Positions 27,601-37,900 of a DNA stretch of 64,000 bases are shown piece after piece (position 1 is the stretch's first letter; each line of letters starts with the position of its first letter). The notes beneath the pieces were generated by a model. That model was given only the letters and a program-made list of their open reading frames with translations. It ran no database searches and was not told the origin of the DNA. Source of the DNA: Timema cristinae (Eukaryota; Arthropoda; Insecta; Phasmatodea; Timematidae); assembly GCA_039000515.1 (NCBI GenBank), contig JBCFYV010000012.1:89186284-89250283 (forward strand). Reading direction: 5' to 3'. Made by a program: the position numbers and the translations under genes.

Positions 27601-30600
27601 GTGGTTCAAAATTTACTGGTATTGGAGGTTTCAGGAACTAAGCTACTAGTGGTTCATAATCAGTTATACATAAGAACGTCACCTCTGTACATTCAGTCGC
27701 GTCACAATTTTCAAAGATTGTGAACCAGACCATCGGCAGTCTAGTCTAACACAAGAACGACACCTTATACAATGCGGCCACAAAAGCAGGTCTACTCTAA
27801 TCAAAGTTATTAAAATATATTTTTGTCCAACTACATAGTTTATAAATCTAGTTTTCAATACAATAAACCCATTTCAACAAACTTAATATGAAGATTATTT
27901 TAGAATATTAAAGTCTATGTAATTTTGCGAACTGAAGTATCAACTCCCTGAGACAGAATCGAATCAAAGTTAACCATTCAGTGAAAAAATTACAAAGCGA
28001 CAGGTTATGAATATAGCAATCTAAGTGTTGGTAAATAAAGGGGTAGAATAGCGGCAGTTCTTGATTAAGGTATTTACAAACACGTGAGACTAGATCTAGC
28101 ACAGTACATCCTTGTTGTTGTCGCTCTCTCTCCCTCTCTCAAACTCTCTCCCACTCTCTCACACTCTCTCTCTTATCATACAAATGCAGGTATATTTCCT
28201 CTAAAATTATACCTTCTTTATCCCTAAATCATTAGCATGTGTGCAATTATAACCCAAACAGGTACTACATCCTGATGAAAAATATTAAATTTCTACACAT
28301 ACGCTCATTTTATGAAATAAACAATGTAGTTTGTTGGTATCATCGGTTCCTTTTTGGCAGTATTTTCAGACACAGATAAGAGCTAGCCATGGACACCTAA
28401 CATTCTAGCCAACCCATATGGTACCACAATGTTGGAAGAAAGTACCTGGTGAGTGAGATGCTCGTTATCTTCCCGCAGTCTTTGCACTTGCGCCTGTAGC
28501 TGCTCCAGGTCAGACCCTAGGCGCAACCTTTCCGCCTGAATCTCCTTTGTCTTCTCGTAATCGTGGTGCTGCAAGGCAGTCAACTGGTGTTCCACTTCAG
28601 AGCGCGCATGATTAGACTCCTGAAATAGGTATATAATAACAGAAGGTAGCTAGCTAAAGTATGTACAGCAACCCTTGGTGCCAGCATGCATTTCATGATC
28701 GCTCTGCTTCAACCATGTTTCCAGAACATAAACTTTTATAGATATTAGAGATGAGTCAAATCCCATTAATTAAGTTCTTCTAAACCACCAATATGTATCA
28801 TAATAGCTCTAAAATGCAAACAGTTACATTTCAGTGCCATTATAATTTACAGGTAATTATTGACCAACTATTTAATTCAAGAAAGCAGATTAAGGAGGCT
28901 GATTTTGGATCACATGTATTAACATGTTAACTAGGTGAGATAGCTTTAAAAATAATATAATGAGTAAACATATTTCAATTTAGACAATGGTTTATGATTA
29001 TTTACACATGTGTTCTTCATCACAGCTTCTACCAGGGATGTTCGAAACAATCAAAACGGTAAAATAAAAAGAAGTGACATCTAAGGAATTGAGAAGTGAT
29101 GATGATCATATATGTATGAAAAAGGTGCAGTGAGCAAAAACATTTTGTAATAAATAAAATGATAGAATATTAGGAAAATGGTAGAGCACAAATAAAAGTA
29201 AAAACACTAACACATAAAGTCTAATTACTAGAGTTGGGTCGAATCCACTATTTCTCGAATCCGAATCTCGAATCCGAATCCACATTTTATTTTCGAATCT
29301 CGAATATCGAATCCGAATCCTAGCAAATCGTTATAAATTTTAATGATTTATAAATAGACCTACATTACACAATATAGGCCTAAACTGTGAATTAAGGTTT
29401 ATTTAAATCATGCTTTCAATTATAATCACCCCCCCCCCCACACACACACACACAATATAGGTTAAAATCCAGCCAAATTAAACAATCTAGACTCATATCA
29501 TTGTTTAAAAATCAAATCAATCAAAATTTGAGTGTCTTTTAGTTATTTTTAAAAGTGTTGTTAGAATGGGTTAAGTTTCTAGAAAACATGTGAAATAAAC
29601 AGATTAGGCCTAGTTATCCTTTGATCAACTTTAATCATCAATAAAGGATATTTTATTGTATTAAGATAACAAAAATAAAAATACAAACAGATATTTTAAC
29701 AAAGACTAAAACAACGTGCTTAACAATTAAACATTGATTGGAAATATTGAACTCAATGATGCTTAAGTATGTTTTATTATTATTTTCTTTTATACCCATT
29801 ATCTATTTTTGCGTAGAAAACAAATATATTTCGATTCTTGCGATATATCGATTTCTGAGAATACATTCTATTTAAAACACGAACATATTTTCGACTACAA
29901 TCTGTTCATTCCCATTTTATAAGGCAGGACTACGTTTGAATATTTCCACAATTACTTCAATAACATATTTAAAAGAAATAATAAGAACTAAGTTAAAATC
30001 GATTTAAAAATAAATAATGGATTATCAAGTCGTTATTTGATTCTTAAAACTCGAGAGCGCTTACTAAGTGATCAGATTACCTGAATCGATTTTAAACAAA
30101 CAATCGATATACGATACGTACGCCGGTAGGGATGAATAAACTGACTATTGACAGTATTTACTTTTCATGAAACCCAACAACATGTCTAACTTAAGGATCG
30201 TATGCAATAAATTGGGGTTCTTTACATAGTTGTAGATAATTAAAACCAGTTGGGTAGTAAGAATTAACAGTATCATTATTTTAATCATCCCTCGGGCGAG
30301 TAAACATAATATACGTCATGGCGACTGACTATATCGTGTGTAATGGCGGCTGACTTTGTATCATCAGTAATGTGTTCTTATTTCGGTTAAAAAAAAATCC
30401 GTAATTTGTTTAGTTTATTTCGAGTTTATTTGTAATTCTAGTTTTGATTTTCAGTTTTTGAAGAGTTTTGATGTGTTTATTAAAATATTTACAATATTGT
30501 TCGTGAGGTGAAAATTTTAGAAGTGAGCATGTGATGAAACGGTCAAGTCCAAGTTTCCCATACGGTTGGGAGGTTAGGGTACTAGGCACGTAAGATTTTC

Positions 30601-33600
30601 CACACCGAACAATTTTTTGTTTAAAAAAAATTAATTTATTCATGTTTATCTCTTTCGTCCGACAAAATAATTATTACGGATTAAATTGTCCTTTTCAAGT
30701 AGGCCTAACTAAGTAATTTTTGAATTCAACATATTATACTTTGTTTATGAGGTGAAATATTCGATCATCGAATCCAGTAAAACACCGAATACTCGAATCT
30801 CGAATACTTGTCAGGATTCGGTGGATTCGAGGATTCGAAGATTCGAGTGGCCCATCTCTACTAATTACTACTACTTCCTGAGGAAGATGCTATAATAGCA
30901 TCAAAATATCTAAGTGTGTGTAAATATGTGTTAGTGTTTTTACTTTTATTTGTGCTCTACCATTTTCATAATATTCTATCATTTTATTTATTACAAAATT
31001 ATCATATAATTAGTGACTTTAACAATAATATCATGTCAAAAGAAGAAATAATATGGGAACAATATAAAAACATTGGTGAATGGAAGCTGTTTGTTTCAAG
31101 TAAGCATGCATTTCTTTTTTAAGTAAATTCGCGTATTTACACAAATTTCAGTAAAAATCCAGAGCTTATATAATTGTTAAAATATTTCTTTACGGATGAA
31201 TTGGCACAGCTCATTGTCATTCAAACCAACCTGTGAGTTAAGCAGACCATTGCTATCAAACAAAAGAAAGGGTTGTTGAAATGTCAAATTAGGGATCATG
31301 AGTGGGAGGAGACCAAGACTGAAGAGTTCAAATGTTTTATTTGATTGATTATTTTATAAGGTATTGCTCAAAAACCAACCACTTCAAGGTTTTTTTCTAA
31401 GAAAAAGTGGGCCTACAACAAAATTAGAAAGGAGACAAGTTACTGCCATTAAAATTATGTGCCGTACTTTGCTTTGAAAAGTGCCATAATATGAATAACT
31501 TGTAGAATAATGTAAAATGCCTTAGTGCATAGCTGGAGAGTAGTATGGAAATAAACAATAAGCTTTATATAAATAAGTTATATTAGTTATTTGTGCTCTT
31601 CTAAAAATGTAAGAAAAAATAATTAGTTATTTAAATTTTTGTAAAAACATACTCAACATAGAGCAAATTAACCCTCTGTTAAGGGGTTTGTGTTCCAATT
31701 AAAATGGAAAACCACATTGGTGTTTATTAACGCATTAAGCATTCCAGTGAAAATGGGAAACAACATTGGGGTTTGTTAGTTTAGAGTTTAGACCATTTCA
31801 TTGTATATCAGCAGTCGGCAACCTATGGCCAGTGTGCTGGATCCGGCCTGCCAACTGATCTTATCTGTCCTGCAAAAATTTAGTAAATAAACTATAACTA
31901 ATTACTAGGGGTGCGAAAATACCCAAAAATTCGAGTATAATTTGAGTTTCAATAGCTGCTCCAGCTCAACAAATTTACAAGAGTCGAAAAATTTTATTAA
32001 TCAGGAGGTTTAAAAGTGTATTATTGCCTGTTAAAGATATGCGTTGCACATGCTCAAAGATGGCTACACTAAACAACCACTCATCATAAAAGAATACCAA
32101 CATTCCAACAGTTTTATTCAATTTTAAGATATAATTATTAGCAAGTAGTCTCTCTTAATATTTCCTTTTGTCTAATTAAAAAAAATTGTACAAGTATATC
32201 AAATATATTTAAAAATTTAAATTTATGCAGTTAATAATTTTTTCACACAAAAATGTGATTCTAAAAAAATTATGTTTGTGCTTATTTATGGTTTATGCAA
32301 GGATCTATTGGTCAACATAAACTAAACTTGAAATATTTCCTCTACAAGTATTCTTTATACTAATCAAAAACTCTAAAAAAAACTTGTTTCAATTCAACTC
32401 TACTTGTGAAAAATGATAACCACACACCCTTACTAGTTACTATATGAGAAAAGTAAGGGAGATTTTTGCTCGTTTTCAAACCAGTCAACATTTTTTGAAA
32501 ACCCATATGACCCGCGATATAAAAAAGGTTACCGACCCCTGCTTATATAAGCAGGTGTCTAAGCCTGGCCACTTGTCAAGTATATAATGCTAGCACACAG
32601 TTATGAAAGTAAATTATAATTGAAACATAACAAACCTCCAGTTGGCGCGTGATCTCCTCTGCTCTGACTGCTACTTCTTGCATGTGTGCCAACTGTTGGG
32701 TTATTCCATCACGCTCCAACTGTGCATCCCTTAACTGCACAGCCAGCGATGAAATTCACATTCAGTTGCTCATGGAGTTGGGCTTGCAGTTGGCCCACCT
32801 GTGCTTTATAAGCACCCTCTGCCTGTAACACAGTCCACGATGTCACAATGAGTAGTCTGTTAAATGCCAAATAGTGTATTTACATTTGTTGATTACTAGT
32901 TAAGTTGGGTAGAATCCACATCTTAGTTTTAATCTGTGAACCACAAATTTTAATTTTAGTTAGAATCTAGGATTTTTTTTTAACATGGGAGGATATATAA
33001 AGTAGAAGTCATAACTAAATGTTAACATTCATCGAGTCAGCTAAGTGTCAAATTAATGGTCTGGGTTTTGGTTTACAAGATTATCTTATAGATGTGTTGG
33101 AGCTGAACTACCAATAAGCACCAAAAAAGCTTTAAATAAAACTATTATTCTCACCCTCTCCTTTATTGAGGTATTAAACGTGCACTTTCTGAATTCTGGC
33201 TGATTATTTGAACAACAAGAATTTCTATTAGCAAGATCGAAAGGTCTACCAATTTTGTCGGGAAAGGTATTTTAACATACCTTGCAGGATTCTTTTGCAT
33301 CCCCAATCGACAAGGGGTATACCTTTCCTTCTCCTCTGAAGGAAGTTGTGCTACATAATTTTATCACTCAAGAAAAATGTGTTGATCGCAGCCAAGTTTA
33401 TACCCACGAACATTGGGTCTTGAGGCAAGCACTTTACTCCAAGACCAATAGATCAACAAACACTCCAATTCAAAGTTTGAAAATATATATTTATTTTTTT
33501 ATTCTTGAATCCTCCCATATTTTCTCAAATCCTCAAATACCGTATATTTAAGAATTCAACAGTTTCATCCCTTATTAGCTATGCAACCTTCTAAAAGAAA

Positions 33601-34859
33601 AAGTACCTAATTTAAAAATAATTTGTTTATGACTCAGACGATTTCACACCAAATGAGGAATAAATCCCACTTCAGCAGTGCCAGAAGAAAATGACACGAG
33701 AGCCATAGCTCAGTGTCCAATAGATTATTTAGAAGCCGGTCCTTGTGAATGAGTAAGAAGGCTGACTACAACATGTTGTTGAAACAGTTCAAACCTAGTG
33801 TGCCTTTAACAAAATTATCAGGGGAATCTGCACCAATGATCACCCATTATAAGGTATCACTCTTCAATAGACTGAATTGTTTGGTACAAGGAGGTCGAGG
33901 TTTTAATTCTAGTTAGGTGTACTGCAGGTGATTTATTTTAAATAAATGATATCTATCTCAACCTCCATTCAACATATTAGGGTAAAATTCTTCTAAATTC
34001 CACCTTCTTCATTCTTACTCTATTTGTGTAATTTATAGTTAAGTTAGACTATAAGAAATTTGAAGCTACGACCAGGCTAGCAAGCCAGTAGTGGAAAATA
34101 TATGGCTGACATTGACCCAGGACACAGGCTGGAAATAGTAATGGTTGTAAAAGCAAAACTAAAGACTGTATTAATGTATTAACAACAAAATGCCACTCTT
34201 AGTTACGTGTACATTTAAAGCCCTTAACAAACATAACTAGCAAGTGTCTTGGACCTCCTGATTATAGTGGATTACCAACAACTGAGGATCATGTTTGATA
34301 GCATAGTAAGTGTCTTGTGAAACCGGACATAATTCTCTCTACAGGTAAACCAGCTATTTACCTCACGCAACATGTTAAATAGAGCATAGATTTGTCTGAA
34401 TTAGGTATTAAACTGGCGCTTTCTAAGTGCAGAATTATCAACTAAAAACTTACAAACAAGCTTTATAATACAGCACTGCTATTGAAACACTCAACACCAG
34501 AATATTTGGGCAGTAATAAGAATAGCCCCTAACAGAAAATGGATGGGTAAGAACTGGAGTACCATGCATACCTCACTGAGGCGTGCAATGTGCAGCTCAA
34601 GTTGCTGCCGCTGAGCGAGTATCTCCTGTTGGAAGACCCCTTGAGTCTGATCCTTTTCCTGCAGCTGACAGAGCAGGATATGTTCCTCGTTATATTTTGA
34701 TTGAAGCTAGAACATAGCACAACAATATTTATAAACATTTTATAACTGTGTGTTATACAGAGATTTGTGCTTAGCCCCTTTATATTAAGAGCCTAGCTCA
34801 TGAACAATTAACTTTGATATTAGATTAATGATTATTGATAACAGTTAAAAAAATGTGTA

Positions 34860-34921
<62 letters not shown>

Positions 34922-37900
34922 GTGGAGTTTTCTGAATTATTTACTTGATAGCAGTGAAATTGGGATTAGTTTAAAAAAATGTGTTTAATTATTTTTTAAA
35001 TTGCTTTGTTATTTTTGAATACATGGTTTCATTGATATCAATTCAACTATTTTCTAATAAAGACTTTAGGCTATCTCACTCTGATGTGACACCTGGTTCC
35101 AGCTGTATTATCCACATAAATATACAATATTTATTTAGTTAAACAAATTAGCATGCCATTGCTCTACCAAGAGAGTTAGCGAGATTATTGTACCACTAGG
35201 TTGGAAAGCTCCTGTCAATAAAGCAGTTATAATGCCAAGCAAGATAGATATTTTCTCTATGAATGAACTGCTGTGCAGGACTTTTTTGAATATGAGCAAC
35301 CACACAATGCTAGTTACCAGCTGCCCTAACTGGACCAGCGACCACACAATGCTAGTTACCTGCTGCTCCTGTCGGACCAGAGATCACACAGTGATAGTTA
35401 CCTGCTGCTCCTGTCGGACCAGAGATCACACAATGCTAGTTACCAGCTGCCCTAACTGAACCAGCAATCATACAATGCTAAGCTACCTGCTGCCCTAACT
35501 GGACCAGCGACCACACAATGCTAGTTACCAGCTGCCCTAACTGGACCAGCGACTACACAATGCTAGTTACCAGCTGCCCTAACTGAACCAGCGACCACAC
35601 AATGCTAGTTACCTGCTGCTCCTGTCGGACCAGAGATCACACAGTGATAGTTACCTGCTGCTTCTGTCGGACCAGAGATCACACAGAGATAGTTACCTGC
35701 TGCTTCTGTCGGACCAGAGATCACACAATGCTAGTTACCAGCTGCCATAACTGAACCAGCAATCAGACAATGCTAGCTACCAGCTGCCCTAACTGAACCA
35801 GCGATCACACAATGCTAGCTACCTGCTATCCTAACTGGACCAGCGACCACACAATGCTAGTTACCTGCTGCCCTAACTGGACCAGCGACCACACAATGCT
35901 AGTTACCAGCTGCCCTAACTGGACCAGCGACCACACAATGCTAGTTACCAGCTGCCCTAACTGGACCAGCGACCACACAATGCTAGTTACCTGCTGCTCC
36001 TGTCGGACCAGAGATCACACAGTGATAGTTACCTGCTGCTCCTGTCGGACCAGAGATCACACAATGCTAGTTACCAGCTGCCCTAACTGAACCAGCAATC
36101 ATACAATGCTAAGCTACCTGCTGCCCTAACTGGACCAGCGACCACACAATGCTAGTTACCAGCTGCCCTAACTGGACCAGCAACTACACAATGCTAGTTA
36201 CCAGCTGCCCTAACTGAACCAGCGACCACACAATGCTAGTTACCTGCTGCTCCTGTCGGACCAGAGATCACACAGTGATAGTTACCTGCTGCTTCTGTCG
36301 GACCAGAGATCACACAGAGATAGTTACCTGCTGCTTCTGTCGGACCAGAGATCACACAATGCTAGTTACCAGCTGCCATAACTGAACCAGCAATCAGACA
36401 ATGCTAGCTACCAGCTGCCCTAACTGAACCAGCGATCACACAATGCTAGCTACCTGCTATCCTAACTGGACCAGCGACCACACAATGCTAGTTACCTGCT
36501 GCCCTAACTGGACCAGCGACCACACAATGCTAGTTACCAGCTGCCCTAACTGGACCAGCGACCACACAATGCTAGTTACCAGCTGCCCTAACTGGACCAG
36601 CGACCACACAATGCTAGTTACCTGCTGCTCCTGTCGGACCAGAGATCACACAGTGATAGTTACCTGCTGCTCCTGTCAGACCAGAGATCACACAATGCTA
36701 GTTACCAGCTGCCCTAACTGAACCAGCAATCACACAATGCTAGCTACCTGCTACCCTAACTGGACCAGCGACCACACAATGCTAGTTACCTGCTGCCCTA
36801 ACTGGACCAGCGACCACACAATGCTAGTTACCAGCTGCCCTAACTGAACCAGCGACCACACAATGCTAGTTACCTGCTGCTCCTGTCGGACCAGAGATCA
36901 CACAGTGATAGTTACCTGCTGCTTCTGTCGGACCAGAGATCACACAATGCTAATTACCTGCTGCCCCTGTTGGACTAGTGCCTGCTTCTCAGCAGAGGCT
37001 GCCTCTGTGGCCAGCTGCAGCCTTGTGATGAGAGTTTGCACCTCACTCGTCTTGGCCGCCAGACCCTCCTCCAATTGGCGGCACATTTGTGTGAGTCTGG
37101 ACCTCTCTGAATTCAGTTCAGACCGCAACTCTCGCAGCTTGCTCTGTACAGCTTGTGCTGCCTCTTGTTCTTCGGCCAGTGCCTTTTCCTTCTCTGCCAG
37201 CTGTTTCTTCAGCTTCACCACTGGGTCTTGGCGGCCCTGCGCACAACACATGTGTTCTACAATTAATTCTCCAACATTGTTGCTACAACCAGCACAATAT
37301 GAATAGAGTAACAAACTCTAAATGAAGTGACTCAATTAGTTATTGTTTTGGAGTAGTTTAGCTATTATCTTTGTTTATTACGCTGATATTGCAATTACCT
37401 TGCAAAAGGTTAGTCTCAAAAGAGCCAGAAGTCATTATTGTATAATGAACCACCTCCACTTACTTGACCTTAGATGATATTAACTACAGTGAATCGCACC
37501 AAAAGTGTCAGTGATGGCTAATAAAATCAATTTAAAGATATTATACCCCACTAAGTATCTTATTTTTTCTCAGGAAGCCAATGGATAATCATCCCCTAAC
37601 TACCCTGTACAGGAAACAATGTGTGATTGGAGGAATATTAAATGTGAAGGAATGAAAGAATGCTTAGCAGGTGAAATATCATGAGCCCAGCATATATCCA
37701 CAAACCATCGCTGAGGTCTGAAGGGATCCACCTTGAGTTTGTTCATGATAGCTTTTTACGTGTATGACAGTTCATAAATCATATATTTAGGTTTTGGGTT
37801 GCCAACACTTCTAAAGTTAAATTCTCACACAATTTCATTATTTTTAATCATTTCTTTTTACCCAACCCGAAACAATATTTTAAACATAATTAAAATTACT

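Noticed and set aside
35294..36957. A CRISPR array
   Set aside because: The repeats are contiguous 42-mers without unique spacers, in a eukaryotic intron.
35232..37306. Plus-strand frames encoding 14-residue repeats ([14 protein letters not shown] type)
   Set aside because: They arise because the 42-bp unit length is divisible by three. The real coding strand here is minus, and no start or splice support exists for a plus-strand gene.
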